Shown: piece by piece, positions 1-9,441 of the stretch | Numbering within the stretch: the first letter of the stretch is position 1 | Layout: every line of letters starts with the position of its first letter | Assembly: GCF_007753265.1 (NCBI RefSeq) | Contig: NZ_CP036349.1 | Span: 3,815,363-3,879,362, forward strand | Direction of reading: 5' to 3' | DNA length: 64,000 bases | DNA from: Botrimarina mediterranea | GTDB taxonomy: Bacteria; Planctomycetota; Planctomycetia; Pirellulales; Lacipirellulaceae | Position numbers and translations under genes: made by a program | Notes under the pieces: generated by a model | The model's input: only the letters and a program-made list of their open reading frames with translations | Database searches by the model: none | Told to the model about the DNA's origin: nothing

Positions 1-114
1 ATCGGCCCAGCCTGCGTCATCTGTGATGATCAGAACGACGTTCGGACGTTCCACCGACAGAGCAGTCTCTGCCGCGAGGATCGTGAGGACGGCGATAGCG
101 ACGGTGCGAATCAA
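1..114 (-). CDS. Sulfatase, N-terminal fragment (continues beyond window start)
   Basis: Only the first 38 codons are inside the window. They read as a signal peptide (hydrophobic run at residues 4-15, likely cleavage near Ala-Leu-Ser-Val) followed by RPNVVLIITDDAGWAD, the metal-binding N-terminal motif of type I sulfatases, where the aspartates bind the active-site calcium. The family hydrolyses sulfate esters, usually of polysaccharides, in the periplasm or outside. The start is taken as TTG at 114; the frame is open further upstream with no ATG, so GTG or TTG alternatives exist. It is the last visible gene of a co-directional cluster with PEP-CTERM and ECF-sigma genes. The formylglycine motif (CxPSR) would lie outside the window and cannot be checked. 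Confidence 0.75.
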   Translation of the reverse strand, partial: MIRTVAIAVLTILAAETALSVERPNVVLIITDDAGWAD

Positions 115-235
115 GTGGATAGTCTCAAAGGTTGTAGAAGCCTCGCCGCGCCCGCCATCAAGACGAATCTTGACGGTTGCAGTCCTGTAAAGCCCCACAG
201 GTGGACGCGGCGAAGCGTAGGCAGTAGTCCGGGTC

Positions 236-1903
236 CTAACGGCGAGCGCGGTGAACCATCAGCGCTAGCGAGAGGCCCGCAAGCATCACGGTCGAGGGCT
301 CGGGCACGGCCAGCGATGACGACGAAGTGATGGCCGCGTAGCGCGCCGCCACGTCGCCAGCGGTTAGCGCGGTTGGCGTGAACTCGAAGATCGCGATGTG
401 ACCCTTCAGATCGAAGTCAGCGCTGGCGTCGCCCGGATCGGTCAAGGGACCGCCCGAGGCGAACACGCCGCCGATTAACCCGAGGCCGGCCTGGTTACCG
501 CCAGCCCAGTCGTTCACGTCCGTAGGGCTCAGCTCGGTCGTGGCGGCGAGCACGCCGTTGACGTAGAGATCAACGTAGTCGTCCGCCGAGGGGAGTGTCG
601 CTTCGTAGGTGTTGTGGATGACGGCCACGACCTGCGTCCAGCCGTCGTCGGTCAGCGTCGTCGATACCAGCTGATCGTTGCCTGCGAAAGCCGACTTCAC
701 GTACAGCGAGAGGGTGTCATCTTGCAGCGAAAGGTAAGACCCTGCGCCAGTCCCGCCGACCTCGTAGAGGACCTGATCGCCGTTGGACAACCCGTCCGGC
801 TTGAACCAGAGCTCGAAGGAGCCGCTCTGACGACTCACTTGCTGACCGTTCAAAACCGACTCGAAGACGTTCGCCGTGCCGATGGCGCCGCCACGGAACG
901 CCGCTGTGATGCCGGGGACCGAAGGATCGTTGACGGAAGTCATCGCGGGCGAGCTGTAGTTGGCGGCCCAGTGCGTGTAATCGCCAGCGTTCACCGGCCC
1001 GGACACGCCGGGCGCCCGACTACCCGAGGCGAGCAGGGTTTCGTCGCCGTCCAGATTGTCACGCCAGACCGTGTAGTCCGCGGCGTTGGTGAAGCCGTCG
1101 CCGTTGTAGTCGCCCGGTTGCGGGTTACGGAACGCGAAACGCTCTTGCGACGGGGCGAGCGTCTCCCAGGTCCGATTGCCGGGAATCTGAACCGCGGAGT
1201 CGATCCGGTGAGCAACCGCGGGCGGCGGTAGGGCGACTGGCGATCCCGAGAACGAGGCGGCGAAGTTCGGGTTCGCTCCGCCGACCGCGACGCCATCGGC
1301 AAGTCCAACACGCACACCGCGCCGCGTCGGCGCTGCGGTGTTGATCTTCACCCGCATCGTGTTGGTGCTCTGCATGTGGAGCGCGAAGCCGCTGCTCTGC
1401 GCCGTGAAGTCGATCGGCGTATCAAACTTCACGAAGTACTCGTCATTCTGGTTGCCGGTGTAAGGCTGGAGCGTAGCGGTCACCGTGCCGAGAATCGGCT
1501 CTCCGGTCATCGTACTGAAGCTGTAGCCGTCAAAGAGGTTCGGGTTGGCGCCGCCCGAGAGCTCGAAGAACGTGAACGTCCAATCGCCTGGCTGCGAGTT
1601 GTTCGTACCCGCCGCATCGTTGGCCACGATCGGAATCGCGAGGCCCGAGATGGAAACCGCATCGCCCGCGGTCCAGATGTTGTTGTACTGGGCGACCCAC
1701 GTCGCGAAACCCGGGGCCGTTTGGTCGGCAAAATCGCCTCCTCCCGTAGCGGCTTCGTCAAGGATGAAGTCGCCGCCAAGCTGCTCGGGCAGATTCATGC
1801 CCCGTTCAAAACCTTTGACAAGGTCCAGAGCACTGGCGGTCGCGGCGGTGAGCAGTGCAGCCGAAAACATGCCGGCCGCCCGGCCCAGGTTCCTAAATCT
1901 CAT
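236..1903 (-). CDS. PEP-CTERM surface protein with dockerin-like and LamG-like domains
   Basis: A 555-residue secreted protein. A signal peptide covers about residues 1-25 (start MRFRNLGRAAGM; the longer frame upstream has no signal sequence, so the ATG at 1903 is preferred). A dockerin-like stretch at about 263-315 shows calcium-loop repeats beginning GDYNGDGFTNAADYTVW and a second loop ending AGDYTHW. A concanavalin-fold LamG-like domain follows at about 357-525 (SGSFELWFKPDG to IFEF). The C-terminus is VPEPSTVMLAGL plus a hydrophobic helix and basic tail, the PEP-CTERM sorting signal recognised by exosortase. It probably sits on or leaves the cell surface and may bind a polysaccharide. The neighbouring sulfatase supports a role in glycan use, but the substrate is unknown. 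Confidence 0.85.
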   Translation of the reverse strand: MRFRNLGRAAGMFSAALLTAATASALDLVKGFERGMNLPEQLGGDFILDEAATGGGDFADQTAPGFATWVAQYNNIWTAGDAVSISGLAIPIVANDAAGTNNSQPGDWTFTFFELSGGANPNLFDGYSFSTMTGEPILGTVTATLQPYTGNQNDEYFVKFDTPIDFTAQSSGFALHMQSTNTMRVKINTAAPTRRGVRVGLADGVAVGGANPNFAASFSGSPVALPPPAVAHRIDSAVQIPGNRTWETLAPSQERFAFRNPQPGDYNGDGFTNAADYTVWRDNLDGDETLLASGSRAPGVSGPVNAGDYTHWAANYSSPAMTSVNDPSVPGITAAFRGGAIGTANVFESVLNGQQVSRQSGSFELWFKPDGLSNGDQVLYEVGGTGAGSYLSLQDDTLSLYVKSAFAGNDQLVSTTLTDDGWTQVVAVIHNTYEATLPSADDYVDLYVNGVLAATTELSPTDVNDWAGGNQAGLGLIGGVFASGGPLTDPGDASADFDLKGHIAIFEFTPTALTAGDVAARYAAITSSSSLAVPEPSTVMLAGLSLALMVHRARR

Positions 1904-1952
1904 GATTGGAATTTCCAGGGAGAGGAGGTGTAGTCGCTTAGCGAGAGAAGAG

Positions 1953-1982
1953 GGTTCGCCGCGCCACCCCGCGCGGCGAACC
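1953..1982 (-). terminator. Strong hairpin between two PEP-CTERM genes
   Basis: A perfect 12-base-pair stem (GGTTCGCCGCGC and its complement) with a six-base loop CACCCC lies 18 bases after the stop of the PEP-CTERM gene at 2000-2683. No U-run follows on either strand, so it may act as an RNA-stabilising hairpin or factor-assisted terminator rather than a classical intrinsic terminator. Confidence 0.5.
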
Positions 1983-1999
1983 AACTAGTCGAATAGCCG

Positions 2000-2683
2000 T
2001 TAGCGTCGGCGCGTGAACGCCGTGATCGAGCCGAGGACGCCTATAATGAGCATCCCTGAGGGCTCGGGCACTGCGGCGAAGGTTCCAGAGACACTGAACT
2101 TGGCGTTCAATAGAGGCTGAGCGCCGCTCCCAGTCGTCTTGAAGCGAATGCTGCCGTTGGCAGGAAGGATTGAGACCAGAAAGTTTTCATTGAGACCGTC
2201 GATCATTGCGGTCGGAACGGTCTCGAAATTGACGTAATACCGACCAGCGCCCTCGAAGCCCTGCGCGTTGCCTAGTCCGTCGTTAAAGACAACCGGCTCC
2301 GTCGTGCCAATCACCACGTCATCCATTCCGCCGACGGCGCCATCGAGACCGAGATAGGTAAACGTAAAGGTCAGCTCGGCAGCGGCAGGCGCTGTGAGGT
2401 TGTTGCCTGTCGCGAACGCAAATCCCTGGACCGAGACCGAACCCGCGACGCCTGGAGCGCCGGCCGTCCCATTGAGGTCAAGCGTTCGGATTGTGCTCTG
2501 CACGCCGGTAGCATTGTTGGTGTCTCCGCCTCCCGTCGTAGCCGCGTCGAGGAAGAGATCGCCGACGAGGACGTCGGAAATGGGAGTCGTATCGCCGACA
2601 GGCAAATGGGTGATCAACGCAGCGTGCGACCAACTGCAGGGGATCAGCGTCGCGCAGGCGATGAATGTCAGCAGGTTTCTCAT
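2000..2683 (-). CDS. PEP-CTERM sorting-domain protein
   Basis: A 227-residue exported protein of unknown function. Start MRNLLTFIACATLIPC gives a signal peptide; the preceding 40 codons of open frame look non-coding. The mature part is a beta-rich sequence with Gly/Asp/Thr-rich stretches (for example DAATTGGGDTNNATG, which resembles the start of the PEP-CTERM protein at 236-1903). The tail AAVPEPSGMLIIGVLG plus TRRR is the exosortase signal. It lies between the lipoprotein gene and the larger PEP-CTERM gene in the same direction, probably in one transcription unit under the ECF sigma factor upstream. No enzymatic motif is visible. Confidence 0.8.
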   Translation of the reverse strand: MRNLLTFIACATLIPCSWSHAALITHLPVGDTTPISDVLVGDLFLDAATTGGGDTNNATGVQSTIRTLDLNGTAGAPGVAGSVSVQGFAFATGNNLTAPAAAELTFTFTYLGLDGAVGGMDDVVIGTTEPVVFNDGLGNAQGFEGAGRYYVNFETVPTAMIDGLNENFLVSILPANGSIRFKTTGSGAQPLLNAKFSVSGTFAAVPEPSGMLIIGVLGSITAFTRRR

Positions 2684-2762
2684 GTTGTCATCTCGTGGGG
2701 GGCGGAAGGAAAAGATTGCTGGATTAGCGTTCCTCGTGGAGTCGTGCTTACGATCGTCGGTT

Positions 2763-3215
2763 TCACTTACTCTGCAGGTCAAAGTTCGCTTCTGCGGAGC
2801 CACTACGGGGCACGTCGAAGACGAGCTCCGTCGGCGCGCGGTAGCGGGCCGGCACGCGTTCTTCCTCTAGCGTCTCAACGCGATCGGAGTTCTGTGGGTC
2901 CACCAGTCGTTGGTCAAACGTCGAGACGCTCACGCGGTGCGTGCCGACAACCGCTCCTTTGCCGTGCTTGCGGGTCGAGAGGGAGTACCTCCCCGTGCTG
3001 TCGGTCGTACCGAACGAGGTCGGTCCGACAACGATGCTTTCTCCGCTGCGCTGCGGTTGGAACTGGACCCGTGCGTTGCTCAGCGGCTCACCGTCCAACG
3101 TGACCACACCAGAAACATCCGCCATCCGGAAGTCGCCCGATCCGCAGCCCGGCAACAGCACACTGCTAAGCAGTAAGGCAACAAACGCGAGACCTAGCCC
3201 TGGCTTAGAAGTCAT
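2763..3215 (-). CDS. Small lipoprotein with carboxypeptidase-regulatory-like fold
   Basis: A 150-residue protein starting [15 protein letters not shown] with a lipobox LLPGC at about residues 19-23, so it should be lipid-anchored. The mature part ([19 protein letters not shown], then [12 protein letters not shown]) has the pattern of the transthyretin/carboxypeptidase-regulatory beta-sandwich found in many planctomycete lipoproteins encoded next to DUF1559 genes. The start overlaps the end of the upstream DUF1559 gene by 11 bases, indicating translational coupling. The role is unknown; the constant pairing with DUF1559 proteins suggests they act together at the cell envelope. Confidence 0.75.
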   Translation of the reverse strand: MTSKPGLGLAFVALLLSSVLLPGCGSGDFRMADVSGVVTLDGEPLSNARVQFQPQRSGESIVVGPTSFGTTDSTGRYSLSTRKHGKGAVVGTHRVSVSTFDQRLVDPQNSDRVETLEEERVPARYRAPTELVFDVPRSGSAEANFDLQSK

Positions 3216-4287
3216 AGAACTCAACCTCCTCACCCGCGATGGTGCCAAGTGCCAGGAAGACTTCGTCGGAGACGGTCTCGGGGATGCTTTGCACCGATCC
3301 GTCGCAGAAGACAAATTGCAGCACTCCGCCAGAGTGGACGCTGCCAAAGCCGCGGAAGCAGAGGTTCGGGTCGGCGCCAAGTCCCGGTGGAACTTCGCGC
3401 GCGCTGGCGGCGCAGAAGGTCTGATCAGGGGTGCGGAAGATCGAGCTGCGGCCGGTCTCATCACGGATGAAATGCCCCTTGCTGTGGTAGCGCCAACCCG
3501 ACGCCCAGACATTGCGGCGGATCGCGGTGGGGTCAGAGACGGCCTCGCCGACCATCGCCGACTTCGACAGGCCGTCGGTCACCTTGGCGACCCGCACCGG
3601 ATCGGAGTTGATCCGATCGCTGGCCGCGATGATCGGGCCTTGGAATTGCTTCGCTTCGGCCCGGGCCGCGTTCTGACTCGTGTTGAGGCGGTCCCAGAAG
3701 AGGAGGTTGGGCTGAACGGTTAGGTCGATCTTCCCGGCGACCGCGCGGTACGTGCTGCCTGCCCAATCGTTACCGTGAGCCGCGAATGGCTGCAACGCGT
3801 CTTGATCGGAGGGGCAGACCAATTCTTCGAGGACGATCCGCCCGAGCTGCTGGTTCGAGACGCCCGACGCATTCACTTGGGTGGAGTTGTAGTGCTTGGC
3901 GCCAGAGAAGTCGTACTGGTCGTGGAGCGATTGCCGCTCCATGAAGGGAAGCAACGAGATGCACCAGTTCTCCCCCACCTCTGCCTTTACGCCGCCCGGT
4001 GTGTCGTCGTCGTTGTACATCGCCTTTCCGGTGCAACCGGCCGGGAAGGCGTTCTTGCTCGACTCGTAGTTGAGGCACGCCAGCCCGATTTGCTTGAGCT
4101 GGTTCTGGCACTGCGCGCGCCGCGCCGCCTCCCGCGCCGCCTGCACCGCCGGCAGCAACAGCGCCACCAGGATGCCGATGATGGCGATCACCACCAACAG
4201 CTCGACGAGGGTGAAACCTCGCACGGCGTCGTCGCGGTGGCGCCTCGACGGCGCCGCGTACAGATCGCGTCGGATGTTTGGAAGCAT
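3205..4287 (-). CDS. DUF1559 protein with type IV pilin-like N-terminus
   Basis: A 360-residue protein. After a short basic leader comes [20 protein letters not shown], a type III signal sequence cleaved before Phe by prepilin peptidase, with the conserved Glu at +5. The helix continues into [19 protein letters not shown], the family signature. The C-terminal region contains [18 protein letters not shown], matching the H-x-G-G-x-x-x-x-x-F-x-D-G-S-V motif of DUF1559 proteins. These are very abundant in planctomycetes and are thought to be pseudopilins or surface fibres. It is followed by an overlapping lipoprotein gene and preceded, 41 bases away, by the FecR-like gene. Confidence 0.9.
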   Translation of the reverse strand: MLPNIRRDLYAAPSRRHRDDAVRGFTLVELLVVIAIIGILVALLLPAVQAAREAARRAQCQNQLKQIGLACLNYESSKNAFPAGCTGKAMYNDDDTPGGVKAEVGENWCISLLPFMERQSLHDQYDFSGAKHYNSTQVNASGVSNQQLGRIVLEELVCPSDQDALQPFAAHGNDWAGSTYRAVAGKIDLTVQPNLLFWDRLNTSQNAARAEAKQFQGPIIAASDRINSDPVRVAKVTDGLSKSAMVGEAVSDPTAIRRNVWASGWRYHSKGHFIRDETGRSSIFRTPDQTFCAASAREVPPGLGADPNLCFRGFGSVHSGGVLQFVFCDGSVQSIPETVSDEVFLALGTIAGEEVEFYDF

Positions 4288-4328
4288 GTCTTCGTGGATG
4301 AGTGATGATGAGAGGAGAAGCCGCGCCG

Positions 4329-5831
4329 CTAAATCGGCGGCGCGCCGGGATCACCCGGTACGGCCGTTGCCTTCTCTGCGCCGGTTTCTCGAACGATGTA
4401 GAAGCCCCAGCGGAAGCGGTCACCGTGATCGACGCCGTTCGGCCCCACGCCGACGTAGACCGTGTCGCCAGCCTTCAGATTCCCTAGCGGGCCGCGGAAG
4501 GCGACGTAACCCGAGCGGTTACAGAATCGCTGGAACAGGATTGGCCCGTCATTGACGTGGGCCGCGATATCGACCACCCGGTCGATGTCCCATCGCTTTG
4601 CGTCGTGCCGCTCGAGCCAGCCCGACTCAATCCGATAGGCGCCGTCCTCGGGAACGGTGAAGGCGGCGATGCTGTAGTGGTCGAGGCCGTCTTCCGCTTG
4701 CTCACGGCCCTTGCCGGGATGACCGCCATCGCGGTGGACGCGGACGTACTGATTCGCTTCCCCTACGCGACGGAAATCCGCCGGGCGGTAGCTCTTCGTC
4801 GGCGCGTTCCACAGCAGCTCGGAGTACAGCGTCGGCTCGCCGAACGGGCCGTCGGCGTTGGTGTAGTAGCGCCACAGACCTTCGCGCCGCGGCTGGCGTT
4901 CGACTCCTGCACGCCAGTCGTACCAGCGATCGCCCACGACAATGGTGTTCTTGAGTTCCGGCCGATTGGGGAGCTTCTCGGTGAGCAGACGGGCCGCTTC
5001 GCCCTCGAGGTGGTCGGTGTCGTCGCCCGTGGAGCGGACGCCTTCCCCGGCGAACAGACGGCGGCCGTCGTTCTTCTGATTGGGCGAGACGACCTCAACC
5101 TCGCCCTCGGTCACGACGACATTCACCAACGGATCGGACTCGTCGCCGCCAACGGTGATGGCGAATTCGGTCCCGTGGTCGATGACCTCGAACTTGGGCG
5201 TCGCTACGCGGAATCCCGTCGCCCACGAGGGAGCAACCGCCGCCAACTTGCCGGCGTACAGGGCCCCTTGGTTCGGGTCGATCGGCACGAAATGGGCCGG
5301 CCCTTCCAGCACGACGATCGCGCCTTGACGGAACTCGACCTCGAGCAGCCCGCCCTCGAACTTCACAACATTGCCAGACTGCAGCGTCTCATCGACGAGG
5401 AGCGCTTTGGCGCCGTCGGACCAAACGACCGATTCGACTCGCTTGACCGTGGCGACGACTCCCGGCCAGCGGTCAACCGCCGCCACCGCGTTACCGGCAC
5501 CCCGATCTTGGCCGCCGCGATAGACGAAGCCCAGGAGTAAACACGCCGCGATCGCCAAGCCGACGACCGACCATACGGCCCTAGAACGTCCGCCGCGAAC
5601 AGCGACGGTCGCCGCGGGGCGTTCGATCTCTCGAAGGATGTTGTCGCGCACTCTCGCCAACCTCACCGCGCCGAAGAGGTCGGCGTGCATGCCGGCGTAA
5701 TTAAGGTACTCCGCTCTCCGCTCGGGAGATTTCCGCAGGAGGTCTTGGAGCTCGGTCCGATCGGCTTCCGAAAGGTTGTTGTCGCACGCGGAGCTGAAGA
5801 GTCGTTGGCAGCGGGGGTCGAGGCTGTTCAT
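4329..5831 (-). CDS. FecR-like membrane regulator with C-terminal beta-domain
   Basis: A 500-residue probable anti-sigma or sigma-regulating protein. Residues 1-60 are a cytoplasmic helical segment ([20 protein letters not shown]) typical of planctomycete FecR-type proteins. One membrane helix lies near 87-106 ([16 protein letters not shown]). A FecR domain follows (about 125-265; [37 protein letters not shown]). The last 200 residues form a beta-rich, possibly carbohydrate-binding, region. The start ATG at 5831 overlaps the sigma-factor stop as ATGA, showing coupling. The first 13 codons of the longer frame lie inside the sigma gene and are excluded. It likely senses an envelope signal and controls the adjacent ECF sigma factor. 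Confidence 0.85.
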   Translation of the reverse strand: MNSLDPRCQRLFSSACDNNLSEADRTELQDLLRKSPERRAEYLNYAGMHADLFGAVRLARVRDNILREIERPAATVAVRGGRSRAVWSVVGLAIAACLLLGFVYRGGQDRGAGNAVAAVDRWPGVVATVKRVESVVWSDGAKALLVDETLQSGNVVKFEGGLLEVEFRQGAIVVLEGPAHFVPIDPNQGALYAGKLAAVAPSWATGFRVATPKFEVIDHGTEFAITVGGDESDPLVNVVVTEGEVEVVSPNQKNDGRRLFAGEGVRSTGDDTDHLEGEAARLLTEKLPNRPELKNTIVVGDRWYDWRAGVERQPRREGLWRYYTNADGPFGEPTLYSELLWNAPTKSYRPADFRRVGEANQYVRVHRDGGHPGKGREQAEDGLDHYSIAAFTVPEDGAYRIESGWLERHDAKRWDIDRVVDIAAHVNDGPILFQRFCNRSGYVAFRGPLGNLKAGDTVYVGVGPNGVDHGDRFRWGFYIVRETGAEKATAVPGDPGAPPI

Positions 5832-6364
5832 GACACGTGCCCCCCCTGCGCCAGAGTGCTGTGGATGCACTGATAGAGGGACGCACGGATGCGCGCCAAA
5901 GAGTTAGCGACCCCACCCGCCGATCGACCTAGCCGGTCGGCGATGTCCTTGACGCTGATCCCGTCGGAGTAGGCCGCCGTGACAATGGCTGCATCCGCCT
6001 CACGCAGCTTGGCCAGGCAGGCCGCTAGCGCCCGGCGCCGCTCAATCCGGCTCTCGGGGTCCTCGTCTTGCTGCGTGGTTGCGAGCATCTCGATCGTTTC
6101 CGTGTCAAGCGAGGGAACCCGCTTGGCCCGCAGATGGTTCATCGCCTTGTACCGAGCGATTTGGCAGCCCCAACCGACGAAACTGCTGCCGGGCTCGAAG
6201 TCGCCGAACTTCTGCCACATCGTGAGCACGGTCTGCTGAAATAAGTCTTCGGCGTCCTGAAAGCCCGGCACGATCGCACAGAGGAAGCCCAGCAGCTGAG
6301 CCTCGTGGAGGACCAACAGCTCAAGAAACGCTTCCCGGTCACGTCCGTCGCCCGCCTGGGACAT
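5828..6364 (-). CDS. ECF-type RNA polymerase sigma factor
   Basis: A 178-residue sigma-70 family protein. Region 2 is visible as LLGFLCAIVPGFQDAEDLFQQTVLTMW (residues about 22-48) with the DAEDLFQ core. Region 4 has a helix-turn-helix (DGISVKDIADRLGRSAGGVANSLARIR, about 134-160). It matches the planctomycete/verrucomicrobial ECF group. The start MSQAGDGRDREAF at 6364 has a GGCGGAG ribosome site 5-6 bases upstream; the 20 extra codons of the longest frame lack one. It is the first gene of the six-gene cluster running to the window start and overlaps the FecR gene by four bases. Confidence 0.9.
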   Translation of the reverse strand: MSQAGDGRDREAFLELLVLHEAQLLGFLCAIVPGFQDAEDLFQQTVLTMWQKFGDFEPGSSFVGWGCQIARYKAMNHLRAKRVPSLDTETIEMLATTQQDEDPESRIERRRALAACLAKLREADAAIVTAAYSDGISVKDIADRLGRSAGGVANSLARIRASLYQCIHSTLAQGGHVS

Positions 6365-6808
6365 GGTTTCTCCGCCTGAAGAGAGCAGCAATCGATGCCG
6401 TGAGACCTCGTCGAGGAGCCTCACCGTTGGAATGTGGCGACCTATTCTTCCGTCACGATGAAATTGGCCGTTTTTTACAAGATCGATGGGGGAGAGACGG
6501 CGTCGCCCAACCGCGACGCCGCCAATAACGGACGACTTTGTCTTGATTTAGCAACGGTGCCGGACAAAATTACCCGCGCATGCCCATGAAGCCGCAAAAC
6601 TATAGGCAGAGCCGCTGCACCGACAACGACGGGCACAAGGCGCCTGCGATTTGTCGCGTCCCATTCGGGAGAAGAGACAAACGGCATCGAACGGGCCGAC
6701 ACCGGTTAACCTTGCGTTCGAGCAATTCTGGACAGGATGTAAACTCCTCCACGGATTTAGACTTCGCCAAACCCGCGGAGGCTTCATCGTTCTCAGCATT
6801 TTCGACGA
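6365..6808. other. Gene-free region upstream of the ECF sigma gene
   Basis: About 440 bases with no convincing gene. It should carry the promoter of the sigma-factor cluster. A perfect 9-bp stem with a CCAACC loop (CGGCGTCGC and its complement) lies at 6498-6521. Bases near the right end probably belong to the decayed 5' part of the integrase at 6809-7339, but no reading frame there can be matched to an integrase N-terminus. Confidence 0.5.
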
Positions 6809-7339
6809 GTGCGGATGAAAGCACACACGGTCGGGGCAAGACCCTCCGAACGCACGACACGCGCGGTTACCTCCTGCAGCTACCTGACAGGCTGGCGGGT
6901 CAACGAGATTCTGGCCCTACGGCGCGAGGACGTCGATCTATCGACCGGCACGGCATTCCTGGCGGCCGAGAGCACCAAGGGGCGACGGGACGCCCGGGCA
7001 GACCTTCACCCCGTCGTCATTGACCATCTGCGGACAGTCCTGTCGTTTGACCCGCTGGTGTTCCCTTGGCAGGAGTCGCCGCGCCGGCTCTGGGCAGACT
7101 TCGCCAAGCTGAAGGAAGCGGCTGGAGTCGAGTTCAAAGGAGCCTTCCATCGGCTGCGGTTCGGGTTCGCCAATGCAAACGTGGATCACGTCCCCGCCGA
7201 CGTCCTCCAACGGATGATGCGACACCGGGGGGCATCGACAACCCAGGGCTACATCAACAAGGCTAGGCGGATGCAAAGCCAAGGGACGGTCGATAGACTT
7301 CACGTCCCCGCGACCTTCACGGCGAAAGTGGCGAATTGA
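6809..7339 (+). pseudogene. Tyrosine recombinase (integrase), 5'-truncated remnant
   Basis: Only the catalytic half of a phage-type integrase is recognisable, from about residue 28 of the open frame. TGWRVNEILALRREDVDL holds the first catalytic Arg, AFHRLRFGFAN the His-x-x-Arg box, and LQRMMRHRGASTTQGYINKA the second His and the nucleophilic Tyr. The approximately 150-200-residue DNA-binding N-terminal half is missing, and residues 1-27 of the open frame look random. The sequence resembles the planctomycete integrases ending with a LHVP motif. The fragment lies 70 bases upstream of tRNA-Leu, a common integration target, and is probably the scar of a lost or rearranged mobile element. Confidence 0.7.
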
Positions 7340-7409
7340 GTGTTTGTTGAGTGTTGGGCCCTGCCATACCCTTCAACGATCGACCTAAGTCGATATGCTG
7401 TAACAACTT

Positions 7410-7494
7410 GGCCGAGTGGCGGAATGGCAGACGCTCTGGACTTAAAATCCAGTGGGGGGTAACCCCCGTGCGGGTTCGAGTCCCGCCTCGGCTA
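7410..7494 (+). tRNA. tRNA-Leu (anticodon UAA)
   Basis: An 85-base cloverleaf. The acceptor strands GGCCGAG and CTCGGCT pair with a G-U at the first position, and the discriminator is A. The D-arm runs GCGGAATGGCAGACGC. The anticodon stem CTGGA/TCCAG holds the loop CTTAAAA, giving anticodon TAA. A long variable arm with a GGGGG/CCCCC stem shows the type II structure expected of tRNA-Leu. The T-arm is GCGGG-TTCGAGT-CCCGC. The CCA end is not encoded. It decodes UUA. Confidence 0.95.
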
Positions 7495-7551
7495 CTGTGC
7501 TTCAACGGCGTTCCCCATCGGGAGGGTCGCCCGGCCTTAACGCTGCGAGCG

Positions 7552-9291
7552 TCACATTGTGGCGGGCGTTAGTTTCGGTTGCGGTGGGGGCGTGTCGGAG
7601 CCGGTCAAGACGCGCACCGCTTCGACTAGCATCAGCGCGGCAAGCCCCAACAGCACCAAGCCGATCCAGGGGACGGGGTCGCTGGGTGCCTGCCAGGCGC
7701 CCTCGCTCGTACGGAACGCGGGCGCCGTCATCGAAACGAGCGCCCAGGTGCTCATGACGTACATCACGACCGTCGGGATGCCCGTGACGAACCAGACCCA
7801 CCTTGCTCGCCGTGTGCGCCACAGCCAGACCGTCACACCGAGTAGTGTGAGCGCTGCGAGGAGTTGGTTGCTGGCGCCGAAGAGGTTCCAGAAGAGTTGC
7901 CAGACCGGCGTCGGGGCGTCGGACGGGTGACGCAGCATAAAGAAGAGCGGCACGCCAGCCGTCAGACCCGACCCCAAGAGTCGGCCGCCACGGCCGTGCC
8001 AGCCGGTCAGTTCTTGGACGATGAAGCGGCCTAACCGAGTGCAGACGTCGAGGGTGTCGTAGACGAAGGTAGTAAACGCCATTAGCGCGAACGTGACGCC
8101 GATCGCTTTGGACACGTGGATCACGTCGAGGAACTTGCCGATGCCGTGCGCGTAGATCTGGTTGGGCTTGCCCGAGAGCTCTGCGGCGCCTTCGGCGAAC
8201 ATCATCACGCAACAGAGCGACACCACCGCGACCATCGCCTCTAGCAGCATCGAGCCGTAGGCGACGGGCTTGGCGTCGCGTTCGTTGCGTAGTTGCTTAG
8301 AGGTGGTGCCGCTCGCGATCAGCGAATGGAACCCCGAGCAGGCGCCGCAGGCGATCGTGATGAAGAGCAGCGGGAAGATTGTCGCGACGCCGCCGGCAGC
8401 GGTGGCGACTTCCCACCCGCGGAATGCCGGGTACTCGACCTTCACGCCGCCGAACGCCAGTCCAATCGCTCCGGCGCCGAGCGCGGCGTACAGGAAGTAG
8501 CCGCCCAGTTGACCGCGCGGTTGCAGCAGCAGCCATACCGGCAAGACGCCGGCGACGAGGCAGTAGGCGAGGAGCAGGATGCTCCAGAGCTTGACCGCGA
8601 CGCCTTCGCTCGAACCGGTAATCGTCGCCAAGTCGAATGGGACGCTGGGCCCGAATACAATGGCCCCGACCACCATCGGCAAGAAGATGCACAGCCCGAG
8701 CCACGACGGCATGCCCGTGTAGCGCATCGCAATGCCCATCGCCAGCGTGATCGCCAGGTAGATCAACGAAGCCGACGCGATCGCGCCGCCGCCGACACCG
8801 CCATTCTCCGCCAGCGGCTCGCCGACGAACGCCGCGGCTGTCACCCCGGTGAACGCGACGATGATGTAGACCAGCGCGATCCAAATGAAGATCAGGAACA
8901 TCAAGTAAGAACGCCGCGACATGTAGAGCCGCACGACCTCGGCGATGGAGTTCGCACGGTGGCGGATCGAAGCGACCAGCGAAGTGATGTCTTGCACGCC
9001 GCCGATGAAGATCGATCCGATCAAGATCCACAGTAGCGCCGGCAACCAGCCGAACAGCAGACCAGCGAGGATCGGGCCGACGATCGGCCCTGCGGCGGCG
9101 ATCGCCGAGAAATGTTGTGGCAGCAGTTCGGCGGTCGAGATGGGCTCGAAGTCGAGGCCGTCCCGTTGCTCAATCGCCGGCACCGGCGCTTTGGCGTCGA
9201 GACGCAGCAGGCGGGCCAGGAGCCGGCCGTAGGTGACGTAGGCGATCCCCAATACTGCCGCGCTGGGCAGGACGATCCAGAGGAGATTCAT
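7552..9291 (-). CDS. cstA: CstA family transporter (peptide/pyruvate)
   Basis: A 579-residue integral membrane protein with roughly 15 hydrophobic helices. The N-terminus [20 protein letters not shown] and the following [20 protein letters not shown] are characteristic of CstA/BtsT carriers, which import pyruvate or peptides with protons or sodium, often during carbon starvation. It is shorter than E. coli CstA (about 700 residues) but matches the compact form in Bacteroidetes and planctomycetes. The first 32 codons of the longest frame lack membrane character and are excluded. It converges with tRNA-Leu and has no operon partner; the 150 bases upstream separate it from the cysteine-repeat gene. 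Confidence 0.88.
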   Translation of the reverse strand: MNLLWIVLPSAAVLGIAYVTYGRLLARLLRLDAKAPVPAIEQRDGLDFEPISTAELLPQHFSAIAAAGPIVGPILAGLLFGWLPALLWILIGSIFIGGVQDITSLVASIRHRANSIAEVVRLYMSRRSYLMFLIFIWIALVYIIVAFTGVTAAAFVGEPLAENGGVGGGAIASASLIYLAITLAMGIAMRYTGMPSWLGLCIFLPMVVGAIVFGPSVPFDLATITGSSEGVAVKLWSILLLAYCLVAGVLPVWLLLQPRGQLGGYFLYAALGAGAIGLAFGGVKVEYPAFRGWEVATAAGGVATIFPLLFITIACGACSGFHSLIASGTTSKQLRNERDAKPVAYGSMLLEAMVAVVSLCCVMMFAEGAAELSGKPNQIYAHGIGKFLDVIHVSKAIGVTFALMAFTTFVYDTLDVCTRLGRFIVQELTGWHGRGGRLLGSGLTAGVPLFFMLRHPSDAPTPVWQLFWNLFGASNQLLAALTLLGVTVWLWRTRRARWVWFVTGIPTVVMYVMSTWALVSMTAPAFRTSEGAWQAPSDPVPWIGLVLLGLAALMLVEAVRVLTGSDTPPPQPKLTPATM

Positions 9292-9441
9292 GGGCCCGCG
9301 CGGCGGTACGATTGCGGAGGAGTGGCTTTTAAACGTCGCGTTGGCGTCGCCGTTGCGATCTGCCGCGCGCCGCCATCGTAACCACAACTTCCCTGTGGCG
9401 GAAACGGCGCACGAGACGGCCCATTCCCGAGCAGATCGGTG

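Noticed and set aside
6720-6780. Integron attC-like site upstream of the integrase remnant (CCTCC to GGAGG pairing)
   Set aside because: The pairing is short and lacks the R and L core sites; the recombinase fragment is of phage type, not IntI.
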